64,000 nucleotides of DNA. Source: Bacterioplanoides sp. SCSIO 12839. GTDB taxonomy: Bacteria > Pseudomonadota > Gammaproteobacteria > Pseudomonadales > Oceanobacteraceae. The notes beneath the pieces are model-generated. The model saw nothing but the letters and a program-made list of their open reading frames with translations. It was not told the origin of the DNA and made no database searches. This document shows positions 7,585-16,800 of this stretch, piece after piece (the first letter of the stretch is position 1; every line of letters starts with the position of its first letter). A program made the position numbers and the translations under genes. The DNA lies in contig NZ_CP073745.1 of the NCBI RefSeq assembly GCF_024397975.1, positions 2,878,501 through 2,942,500 on the forward strand. The letters run 5' to 3'.

Positions 7585-10080
7585 CTACAGCTCAACCTCA
7601 GCCCGATTGCCTTGTTTGTCCTGCGCAATCACCCGCCAACCCGCATTTTCTTTCGCTTGTGGGCAAACAATCTGCAAATGACCCGTGTAGATAATGCGTC
7701 CTTCACAACGTGCGCCAGAGCTGTGCTCTAACCAAACCGCCTGCAACCCCATACCATCATCAAAGGCCATACCGGTTAATCGCGCTTGAGCGGAATCCCA
7801 CTGAATAAAATCCAACACCGGAGCCACATCATCCGGAAAACTCTCGGCTGACCAATCATCCGTTTCACGACTGATTTCCACTGTATTATTGTAGCCGTCC
7901 CCATCCCTGTCCGGGTCTGAGTTATCACCAACACCATCATTGTCGAGATCACCCCATTCCCGATGATCATCCGGGAAGGCATCGGCACTGTTCTCATGAT
8001 TATCGCCATCACGATCACTATCGAGCGCATCGGGAATGCCATCCTTATCCAGGTCGGCAGGTACAGAAGCTGGGTTTAATGGATCGGTTTCAAGCTGGGT
8101 TTCATAGTGATTCGCAATGCCATCACCATCAATATCTGGATCGGAGTTATCGCCTATGCTATCGCCATCCAGGTCAGCCCACTCATTCTTATCCTCAGGG
8201 AAGGCATCGTCTGAGTTTTTCACCTGATCACCATCGATATCTGCATCCAACGCATCGGGAATCGAGTCCTGATCCTGATCAGGCGGCATCGAGGTCGCAT
8301 CAAAAGGATCAAACCCTAACGTGACCTCGTGTTGATTTAAAATGCCATCGCCATCACCGTCCGGGTCGCTGTTATTACCCAAACCGTCATTATCCAGGTC
8401 AAACCATTCACTGGCATCACGGACAAAAGCATCTTCTGCATTCGGATAGCCGTCACCGTCGATATCCTCATCAAATACATCCGGAATACGGTCGCCATCT
8501 AAGTCTGCAGGAACAGAGCTGGCATCTGCCGGATTGGTTGCCGCACGGACTTCATAGTCATTGCTGATACCGTCACCATCGCGGTCTTCATCTCGGTTAT
8601 CACCAATGCCATCGTTATCAAGGTCATTCCATTCACTGGCATCTCTGGGGAAATGATCAATGGCATTACCAATCGTGTCCCCGTCGAGGTCGCTGTCCAG
8701 CGCATCCGGGATACCATCACTATCCAGGTCAGCCGGTTTATTAGTCGCATCTAACGGGTTAAAGCCGAGGGTTTTCTCATAACTATTGGCAATACCATCG
8801 CCATCCTGATCCGAATCAGAGTTGTTACCAATACCATCACCGTCGGTATCCAACCACTCGGTAGGATTACGCGGGAACGCATCCTGTTCGTTCAGGTAGC
8901 TATCTCCATCGATATCTTCATCATCGACATCCGCAATACCGTCACGATCCAGGTCGGCCGGATGACTGAGCCGGTCGAGCTCATCCGTACCCGCTTTGAA
9001 TTCACTCTCATTGCTGAAGCCATCATTATCACGGTCGGCATCAGCATTATTGCCAATACCATCAGCATCGGTGTCTAACCACTCTGTGCTATCGTCTGGG
9101 AAAGCATCCAGGTTATTGGCATAACCATCGCCATCCCGATCCGTATCAAAGACATCAGGCAAAGAATCACCATCACTGTCATTGGGTGTGCTGTCTGGTT
9201 TTAATGGATCGGTTCCCATGTGCAGTTCAAAGACATTAGGAATACCATCACCGTCGGCATCGGTATCACGGTTATCCGGGATGCCGTCCTGGTCAGTATC
9301 AGCCCAATCCCCGCCATTATCCGGATAGAGATCATCGGCATTAGCAACACCATCGCCATCGCGGTCGTCATCAAGAATATCAGGAGTGCCATCCCGGTCC
9401 TGATCGGCGGGAACTGAGCTTTTATCGCGTGGGTCTGTGCCGACTTCATTTTCGATATCGTTGCTGATGCGATCACCGTCCCAGTCGTCATCGCTGTTAT
9501 CGCCGATACCATCACCATCAAAGTCAGACCACTCCTGATCGTTTAACGGGAAATCATCCTCGTTGTTGAGATACCCGTCGTTATCCATGTCATCATCCAA
9601 CAAATCCGGCCAACCATCACCATCGCTGTCTTTGGGGGTCTCACTATTATCTTTTGGATCAAAGCTGAGCTGCTCTTCCAGATCATTACGAATACCATCA
9701 CCATCGATATCACGATCGCTGTTATCGCCAATGCCATCGCCATCCGTGTCCAGCCACTCACTGGCGTCCGTCGGAAAATCATCACGAGTATTATTGACGC
9801 CATCGTTATCCGCATCATCATCCAGAGCATCCGGAATACCATCCTCATCAGAATCCAACCGATCAGCCTTATCCGGATCCGTACCGGCTGCTTTTTCAAG
9901 GAAGTTGGAGATACCGTCGCCATCGCGATCGGTATCCAGGTGATCGGCAATACCATCACCGTCCAGATCGCTGATTTCAGCTTGCAGCGGTGGCATGCAC
10001 AAAACGGCAGCCCCGCATAATGCAGCCAGACGCAAAACGGATTGGCAAGAGGAGAAAAAATTTAACAATACAGCAGCCAT
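7585..10080 (-). CDS. Exported Asp-rich protein with thrombospondin type 3-like calcium repeats
   Basis: An 831-residue protein with a signal peptide (residues 1 to about 34, hydrophobic LRLAALCGAAVLCMPP ending LQA). It is followed by about nine repeats of roughly 76 residues. Each repeat combines DxDGDGIPDxxD, a DGDGxxNxxDxFPxDxxEW segment, DxDGDGIGDNSD and an ExxxGTDP link. Such DxDxDG loops bind calcium in thrombospondin type 3 and OmpA-linked repeat proteins. The last 90 or so residues form a non-repeated domain with one cysteine pair (Ig-like or adhesin cap, inference). No membrane anchor, LPXTG or OmpA domain is seen, so it is periplasmic, secreted or surface-bound by an unknown route. 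Adhesion or matrix function is likely but unproven. Confidence 0.8.
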   Translation of the reverse strand: MAAVLLNFFSSCQSVLRLAALCGAAVLCMPPLQAEISDLDGDGIADHLDTDRDGDGISNFLEKAAGTDPDKADRLDSDEDGIPDALDDDADNDGVNNTRDDFPTDASEWLDTDGDGIGDNSDRDIDGDGIRNDLEEQLSFDPKDNSETPKDSDGDGWPDLLDDDMDNDGYLNNEDDFPLNDQEWSDFDGDGIGDNSDDDWDGDRISNDIENEVGTDPRDKSSVPADQDRDGTPDILDDDRDGDGVANADDLYPDNGGDWADTDQDGIPDNRDTDADGDGIPNVFELHMGTDPLKPDSTPNDSDGDSLPDVFDTDRDGDGYANNLDAFPDDSTEWLDTDADGIGNNADADRDNDGFSNESEFKAGTDELDRLSHPADLDRDGIADVDDEDIDGDSYLNEQDAFPRNPTEWLDTDGDGIGNNSDSDQDGDGIANSYEKTLGFNPLDATNKPADLDSDGIPDALDSDLDGDTIGNAIDHFPRDASEWNDLDNDGIGDNRDEDRDGDGISNDYEVRAATNPADASSVPADLDGDRIPDVFDEDIDGDGYPNAEDAFVRDASEWFDLDNDGLGNNSDPDGDGDGILNQHEVTLGFDPFDATSMPPDQDQDSIPDALDADIDGDQVKNSDDAFPEDKNEWADLDGDSIGDNSDPDIDGDGIANHYETQLETDPLNPASVPADLDKDGIPDALDSDRDGDNHENSADAFPDDHREWGDLDNDGVGDNSDPDRDGDGYNNTVEISRETDDWSAESFPDDVAPVLDFIQWDSAQARLTGMAFDDGMGLQAVWLEHSSGARCEGRIIYTGHLQIVCPQAKENAGWRVIAQDKQGNRAEVEL

Positions 10081-10122
10081 GATGAGTTCTTTTTGTTTTA
10101 ACGATCTTTTGTTTTCAGATGC

Positions 10123-10530
10123 TTATTTTTTGGATTCTTGCTGCTTCAGATAACTGGCCTCGGATTCGGTTTTGGCGAAACCATAACGGCAGTTAACCGG
10201 GCGATTTTTTTTATCCACCAGAATACCAGCCACCGCATTACCGTTGGTTGGGCGTACTAACAGATAATCATTGGCACAAAATGCTTCTTTGCCCGAATCT
10301 TTTTCAGATACCCGCACATCCGCTTCGGTTTGCAGCGATAATAATTTAAATTCGGCAATGGTCGCTTTATCGACTTCACTGGGGTGCTTGATGTAGCCAT
10401 ACATCTCCAGGGTAATCACAGCAACGACCAAACCAATCACAAAACCCAGGCCAACCCATTTCACAATATCAGGTTCCTGGCCCGGTTCCTGATTCGATTC
10501 TTTGGCAGTGGCTGTCGATTGATTAGTCAT
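10123..10530 (-). CDS. Hypothetical single-pass membrane protein
   Basis: A 135-residue protein with a hydrophilic N-terminal tail, one membrane helix (about residues 25-47, WVGLGFVIGLVVAVITLEMYG) and a soluble domain containing two cysteines (FCANDYLLVRP and VNCRYGF) that could form a disulfide. This orientation suggests an inner-membrane protein with a periplasmic domain. Its ATG overlaps the ubiX stop codon in an ATGA junction, so it is the third gene of the mpl-ubiX operon and is translationally coupled. I do not recognise the family. Confidence 0.75.
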   Translation of the reverse strand: MTNQSTATAKESNQEPGQEPDIVKWVGLGFVIGLVVAVITLEMYGYIKHPSEVDKATIAEFKLLSLQTEADVRVSEKDSGKEAFCANDYLLVRPTNGNAVAGILVDKKNRPVNCRYGFAKTESEASYLKQQESKK

Positions 10531-11168
10531 ACGTTTGACTCCTGATGGTCGTTATCTTTTCCCCATGCAGGCATTAACTGCTGGGAAATATTTAATTGGT
10601 TTAAAATACGGGCGACAACAAAATCAATTAATTGTTCTATCGTTTCCGGTTGATGATAAAAGCCCGGTGATGCCGGCAAAATAACGGCTCCCATGCGCGT
10701 CAGGCTTAACATATTTTGCAGGTGAATTTCTGAGTACGGTGTTTCGCGCGGTACCAGAATCAGTTGTCGACGCTCTTTTAACGCCACATCCGCTGCTCGC
10801 TCAATCAGATTGTTACTGGCACCCGTAGCGATTGCGGATAAGGTACCGGTGCTGCATGGACACACCACAACCGGACCCGGCTGACCAGAACCAGATGCCC
10901 AGGGCGCCATCCAGTCTTCACGACCAAAGGCGCGAACCAGATTGGCATCCACTGCAAAGTGCTTAGCCAGAAATTCGGCCTGAGCTTGTGGCTTGGCCGG
11001 GATCGCTAAATTCACTTCTGTGGCGAATACCAGTTGTGCGGCTTTTGAAATAATGACGTCGACCGGTTTACCGGCTTTCACCAACACTTCAATTAAGCGC
11101 AACGCATATAACGAGCCGGAAGCACCGGTAATAGCAACACAAATGCGCTCTTGAATGACATCGGTCAT
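10527..11168 (-). CDS. ubiX: Flavin prenyltransferase UbiX
   Basis: A 213-residue flavoprotein that prenylates FMN with dimethylallyl phosphate to make the prenyl-FMN cofactor of UbiD, the decarboxylase of ubiquinone synthesis. The Rossmann-like start ITGASGSLYALRLIEVL and the C-terminal RETPYSEIHLQNMLSLTRMG and PASPGFYHQP motifs are diagnostic of the UbiX/Pad1 family. Both ends overlap neighbours by ATGA junctions (mpl upstream, the membrane protein downstream). The mpl-ubiX pair also occurs in pseudomonads. No ubiD is present in this window. Confidence 0.95.
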   Translation of the reverse strand: MTDVIQERICVAITGASGSLYALRLIEVLVKAGKPVDVIISKAAQLVFATEVNLAIPAKPQAQAEFLAKHFAVDANLVRAFGREDWMAPWASGSGQPGPVVVCPCSTGTLSAIATGASNNLIERAADVALKERRQLILVPRETPYSEIHLQNMLSLTRMGAVILPASPGFYHQPETIEQLIDFVVARILNQLNISQQLMPAWGKDNDHQESNV

Positions 11169-12574
11169 CCCCTGCCCTCCGTATCCGCTAAATCGCTGAC
11201 TAACAAACGTGGTAAACCACCAAAGCTACCATTCGACATCACCACAATCCGATCACCCGGCTTTGCCTGCGACACAATCGAGGTTCGCAGCTCGGCCAGA
11301 TCATCAAAACACACCGCCGGTACACCACACTGCTCAGCAATATCAGCAACCGACCAGTCGATATTCACCGGCTGAAACCAAAACACCTGATCGGCGTCGA
11401 CCACCGACTCGGCCAAGTCATTTTTATGCACACCCAGTTTCATGGTGTTGGAACGTGGCTCCAATACCGCAATCACTCGACCAGACGGATTATCAGACTG
11501 CAATCGTGCTTTGGCGCCGGCCAGCGTGGTTTTAATGGCGGTAGGATGATGAGCAAAATCGTCAAATACCTGAATGCCGTTAACCTCACCCACCAGCTCC
11601 ATACGGCGCTTCACTGAAATAAATTCGGCCAATGCTTTGGCCGAAACCTCAGGTGTCACCCCCATATGGCGAGCAGCAATTATGGCAGCAATCGCATTCG
11701 AGACATTATGCAAACCACTCAGTGACCAATTAACTGTGACTTCTATGCCGTCGGCCAGTAGAGAAAACTGCGAAGCATCCGCCTTATCAAGACGCCATTG
11801 CCAATCACAAGGAGCAGCCTCTGTATCCTGCCCAAACCTTTGTACAGGGGTCCAACAACCCATCTCCAATACCCGCTGAATAGCAGGTTCATTAGTCGGA
11901 GCAACAACCAATCCGGAGGTCGGAACGGTGCGAATCACATGATGAAACTGACGTTCAATCGCTGCTAAGTCAGTGAAGATATCAGCATGATCAAATTCGA
12001 GATTATTAACAATCAGAGTGCGCGGCTGGTAATGAACAAACTTAGAACGCTTATCAAAAAAGGCCGTATCGTATTCATCAGCTTCGATGACAAAAAACGG
12101 CGAGTCGCCGAGTTCAGCAGAACCAGGCAAACGTGCGGAAACGCCAAAATTTTCGGGTACGCCACCAATCAAAAAGCCCGGTGCCATCTGAGCATATTCT
12201 AAAATCCAGGCCAGCATACTGGACGTCGTGGTTTTGCCATGGGTACCCGACACGGCAGCCACCCATTTTCCCTGTAACACATACTGACCCAGCCACTGCG
12301 GGCCAGACATATAAGCAATGCCACGATCCAGCACATATTCCACCGATGGATTACCGCGCGACATAGCATTGCCAATAATCACCAGATCGACATCACTGGG
12401 AATACCTGTCGGATCAAACCCTTCGGTTAATTCAATACCAGCAGCCTGCAGCTGGTCACTCATGGGAGGGTAAACGCCGGCATCCGAGCCGGAAACCCGA
12501 TGGCCTTGCGCTTTAGCCAGCTGAGCCAAAGACCCCATAAAGGTGCCGCAAATGCCAAGAATATGAAGACGCAT
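11165..12574 (-). CDS. mpl: UDP-N-acetylmuramate:L-alanyl-gamma-D-glutamyl-meso-diaminopimelate ligase
   Basis: A 469-residue Mur-ligase-family enzyme that attaches the recycled tripeptide to UDP-MurNAc, returning peptidoglycan fragments to synthesis. Start at ATG 12574 keeps the conserved MRLHILGICGTFMGSLAQLA nucleotide-binding N terminus; the longer frame adds 20 unlike residues. The ATP loop GTHGKTTTSSML, the central FDDFAHHPTAI and the PRSNTMKLGVH motif are all Mpl-type, the histidine-rich FAHHP being shared with MurC. It is the first gene of the mpl-ubiX operon. Confidence 0.95.
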   Translation of the reverse strand: MRLHILGICGTFMGSLAQLAKAQGHRVSGSDAGVYPPMSDQLQAAGIELTEGFDPTGIPSDVDLVIIGNAMSRGNPSVEYVLDRGIAYMSGPQWLGQYVLQGKWVAAVSGTHGKTTTSSMLAWILEYAQMAPGFLIGGVPENFGVSARLPGSAELGDSPFFVIEADEYDTAFFDKRSKFVHYQPRTLIVNNLEFDHADIFTDLAAIERQFHHVIRTVPTSGLVVAPTNEPAIQRVLEMGCWTPVQRFGQDTEAAPCDWQWRLDKADASQFSLLADGIEVTVNWSLSGLHNVSNAIAAIIAARHMGVTPEVSAKALAEFISVKRRMELVGEVNGIQVFDDFAHHPTAIKTTLAGAKARLQSDNPSGRVIAVLEPRSNTMKLGVHKNDLAESVVDADQVFWFQPVNIDWSVADIAEQCGVPAVCFDDLAELRTSIVSQAKPGDRIVVMSNGSFGGLPRLLVSDLADTEGRG

Positions 12575-12778
12575 GACTAGTACACTTGTCGTAGAGAAAG
12601 GCCATAGTGTACTGACATCTTTGTCTGTCCCCAAGCTTGGAAATATGACTTTTGACAGGTGAATCGCGCTTTTCTTACGGTTTTCAAATGTTCATTAGCA
12701 GAGATCGACTGAAATTCCAGCAATTTTCCGGTAGACTGCGCCGCATTTGAAATCGCCTGAGAGAGAGGATCATCCATC

Positions 12779-13747
12779 ATGCAACGCCTGCGCCCCTTCC
12801 TGGATCAGCACTGTGACAATCTGGCCGTCACTGAAATCATCGACGGACTGATGGTTGCGTGCAAAGACATCACCCATCAACTGCACCTGGGTTCTCTGGC
12901 AGGCATCTTAGGCAGCGCCGAGCAGGAAAACGTTCAGGGTGAATGTCAGAAGAAGCTGGATGTTATCTCCAACGATCTGATCAAAGATACGCTGGCTAAA
13001 ATTGCTCACGTGAAAGGCATCGCCAGCGAAGAAGAAGATGAGCCAGTTGCCTGCAACGACAATGGTGAATACCTGGTGTTGTTTGACCCGCTGGACGGTT
13101 CCTCCAATATCGACGTGAATGTCACCGTTGGTACTATTTTTTCCATTCTGAAAGCCGCACCGGATGCCGACGCAGCGCAACAACAAGCTTACCTGCAAGC
13201 AGGCACAGAGCAAGTTGCCGCCGGTTATGTTCTGTATGGCCCATCGACATTATTAGTTTTAACCGTCGGTAACGGTGTATTTTCATTTACGCTGGACCCT
13301 CGCGATGGTGAATTCTTCTTGCAGCGTGAAAACATCCAGGTTCCTGCAGAAACCCAGGAATTTGCCATCAATATGTCGAACCAGCGTTTCTGGCTGCCAG
13401 AAATGCAAAGCTATGTTGCTGACTTGCTGCAAGGTGAAGAAGGCCCTCTAGGCAAGCGTTATAACATGCGTTGGATTGCTTCCATGGTAGCGGAAATCCA
13501 TCGCATCCTGACCCGTGGTGGTATCTTTATGTACCCCTACGACAAACGTGATCCAAAAAAACCGGGCAAGCTGCGTTTGATGTACGAAGGTAATCCAATG
13601 AGCATGCTAATTGAGCAAGCCGGTGGTAAAGCCTCAACAGCATTCGAGGATATTATGTCGGTAAAACCGGAAGGTATTCACCAGCGCGTTTCCGTTGTGA
13701 TGGGCTCGGCTAAAGAAGTCGAAACAGTGATCAAGTATCACGGTTAA
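12779..13747 (+). CDS. fbp: Fructose-1,6-bisphosphatase class I
   Basis: A 322-residue enzyme hydrolysing fructose 1,6-bisphosphate to fructose 6-phosphate in gluconeogenesis. The metal site LFDPLDGSSNIDVNVTVGTIF and the substrate loop GGIFMYPYDKRDPKKPGKLRLMYEGNPMSMLIEQAGG are textbook class I FBPase. The ATG at 12779 follows a GAGAGAGGA stretch. It is monocistronic, divergent from mpl and closed by a terminator. Together with mqo and the transhydrogenase it suits a cell growing on organic acids or lipids. Confidence 0.96.
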   Translation: MQRLRPFLDQHCDNLAVTEIIDGLMVACKDITHQLHLGSLAGILGSAEQENVQGECQKKLDVISNDLIKDTLAKIAHVKGIASEEEDEPVACNDNGEYLVLFDPLDGSSNIDVNVTVGTIFSILKAAPDADAAQQQAYLQAGTEQVAAGYVLYGPSTLLVLTVGNGVFSFTLDPRDGEFFLQRENIQVPAETQEFAINMSNQRFWLPEMQSYVADLLQGEEGPLGKRYNMRWIASMVAEIHRILTRGGIFMYPYDKRDPKKPGKLRLMYEGNPMSMLIEQAGGKASTAFEDIMSVKPEGIHQRVSVVMGSAKEVETVIKYHG

Positions 13748-13794
13748 TACAAGAACAGCTAATAAAACTTCTGTGAATAAAAACGCAGATAATA

Positions 13795-13835
13795 AAAATG
13801 CCCGCTTCAAGTCACTTTGAAACGGGCATTTTTTA
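13795..13835 (+). terminator. Bidirectional Rho-independent terminator between fbp and fliD
   Basis: AATGCCCG-(C)-TTCAA and TTTGAA-A-CGGGCATT form a strong stem around a short GTCAC loop. The stem is flanked by an A-run on the left and TTTTTTATTTTA on the right, so it can end fbp (plus) and the fliC-flaG-fliD transcript (minus). Confidence 0.85.
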
Positions 13836-13861
13836 TTTTATCCCCTATGACTCAAGGATAG

Positions 13862-16800
13862 CTAGTTCCGCTGATTCGCGCCGGTAATAGCTTCAAACTG
13901 CTGTTTAATAAAATCACCCGTGGAATTCAGTTTCTGAATAATGGCGTCATTAAATAAAAACTGACTTTTTAAGCGTGCTTCCTGAGCGGCCAGGCGCGTA
14001 TCCAGGCGCTCCCGATCTTCGGTAATAGTCAGTTTCTCTTTATCCAATGCATCTTGCCGGGTTTTGATGGTTCCGCTGGAACCATCCAGGATGCTGCCGA
14101 GAATATCATTCAGCTGATCACCAAAACCGGTGATATACGTCACATTACCCCGATTACCTATGATGCCACCCGTAACTTTTAAACGAATGCCGCTGGATGG
14201 GTCTATTTCACCTTCTTTGGCTTTTCCGGCTTCGCCATCAGCTCGACCCGCAATAAAACCAAATGCCGCTGCAGCACCCGCAGGTACATCCACCATGGTA
14301 ACCGATGATTCTGCGCCCGTTGATGCCGAAATAATCCCCAGCTTCTGAAAGGCAAAAGACTCTGGATCATTATTAAATTCGACTTTTACGCTTATTTTTT
14401 CAGCTTTTAGAGTCGCATTGTCGTTAATGGCTTTTTGCAAAGCAGCTGCAAGGGTTTCACCTGAATTATAAGCACCATCTACCAAGGTAATTTCTGCTTC
14501 GGTACCATCGACATTAATTGTGAACGTATTATTTGAGCTATTAATGGTGATACCACTGCTCAAATCGGCAGTTGGGTTAGCAATATAAAACCCATTGGTG
14601 GCTTCTTTATTGCCATTTTCAGCGGTTAAAAACTGGCCATTACCTTTTGCATCAACCCCGTTAATTTTTCCCGCAACGTCCGTACCGGTGGCACCACGCG
14701 GCGTAAAACTGTCTGCATCCAATAAACCAAAAATGGTAACCGCAGGTGTATCCAGATCCGAAAAAGACACGCTGGTAGCATTACCACCAATATTAATAGC
14801 AAAAGAACCGAGGTTGGTTTCCGGGTCAAACTCGTAAGACACCTCAGGAATCACATCATAGCCATAGCTACGGGTATCCGATAAGCCAAATGCATCATAG
14901 CCGTTGGTTTGCGTCTCAGCGGTTAAACCAAGCGTGGTAGCAGCGGCACCACCGAGATTTTTAATTTCAATCTGCGCAGCAGCACCAAAGGTTGCTGCGG
15001 TTTTGGTACCTTCTTTCGACAAGGTTTCAAAGTACAACTGGTCAGAGTCATCCAGCTTAGCTACCACATCACCAGCTTGGAATTGCCCTGAAGACACCAA
15101 AGCCCGATCCAGTGCTTGCTGAACCACATTCAGCGTAGAGTTTTTATCATTATTGCCATTTGTTCCGTTGCCATTTACATCAACATTAATATCGATACCG
15201 GCAACCGCCAGCGTAAAGGTAGCGTTATTAGCGCCGCTGAAATCAACACCTGAGTTAATCACAGCGCCAGCCGACGTTTGGGCACCACGTCCATCACTGG
15301 TCACCTGAATAAAATCCTGATGTGGCGGAGTGGTCGGTGGTGTAGCAACGACAGTGGTTAACTTCAGGCCATTACCATCCTGACTGGCAGTCACAACATT
15401 GGCACCAAAAGCGGTGTCTAACGCGGCCTGAACATCGGCAACATTATCGCCGGAGTCCGAGTTCACAATGACTTCTTTTTCCACACCAGAAACATTCAGG
15501 GTGAAACCAGCATTCACGCTGGAAAAATCAATATTGGTACTGATATCACGGCTACCAACTGATGTCTCAGCTCCTCTGGTTACTGCTGAAAATTCAGGAT
15601 CAACATCTAATTGCGTTTTAATGGCCGCTTGAATGGCGGTCGCCATATCGTCGCCATTGAGATACGTGCCTGCTGGCACACTGACTTTGGATGACGTCGT
15701 CACACCATCAACAGTGAGATTAAATTCAACCGGATCAGAAAAAGTAATACCGGCATCATCACCATTAATTTGAACGCCCTGGGTCGCATCCAGGCCTAAC
15801 TGACCATCAGCCACAGAGCTACCAACGGCGGTAATTTCAATTTGTTGAGCATCACCCACAGCCGTGGTGTTAAAAATCAGATTTCCGTTGTTATCAAAGC
15901 TGGCTTCAACATCACCGTTTAATGAAGTAGCATCGATCGCCGTCTGAATTGCCTGCAAAGTATCTTTGCGATCACCAATTACACCATCACTATTTAAGTC
16001 ATTACCGGCTGCATTTTGATTAACGGTGACCGCAACAGGGCCACCTCCAATATCAATGGAAAAGGTGGCGTTATTGGCAGCAAAGTTAATGCCTTCATTT
16101 TGTGCTAAGGCACGACTGCCTGGTTGAGTAGAGGCGCCCTCACCTAAAAATGCATCGGAGTTAATGGTCGTTAAAGGAACACCTTGGTACTCACCTTTGC
16201 CAAGAATATTAAACCCTAAGGTATTGGCAGAATTTGAATCCACACTGGTAAAAGAAACGCGTGATTTCGAGCCAAATTTATTGGAGGTAATATCAAACGA
16301 CTGGTTATTCGCATTGTAATCAACCGAAACCGACGAGAAGTTATTACGGATATTTTTTCCGCTATTAATCTGCAGCGCAATTTGTTTGGCTAAGTCATCA
16401 CCAGTGGCATAACTGCCATGGGTTAATGTTACCGCTTCATTAGTACCATCAACATTAATGGTGAAGCCGTCATTGTTTTCATCGATGATCACCGGCTGGG
16501 AAAAGTCCAACGTACTGACACTGCCGCCAAGGAGTTTGGCTTGAGTTGCAAGCTGAGTAATCTCGACTCCGTAACTACCTGGCTGGGTATTAATGGAGTC
16601 ATTGACATAAGTAATCTGGCTATCGGAAGTATTGCCACTCTTCGACAGAATACTAACAATTGAATCCGGCTCGTTACGGATGGCTTTGTTAAAAACAGAG
16701 GCATCAAATCCTAACAAAAAATCGTTGTTGCGATCGGTGTTTACACCTAATTCAGTTAAAGAACGATACTGCGTACCCGCCAAACCAACAATGGGTTGGC

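Noticed and set aside
9201-9959. Several 80-138 codon frames opposite or alongside the Asp-rich repeat gene, rich in Met/Ile/Ser
   Set aside because: They are shadows of the GAT/GAC-rich repeats in other frames and vanish outside them.
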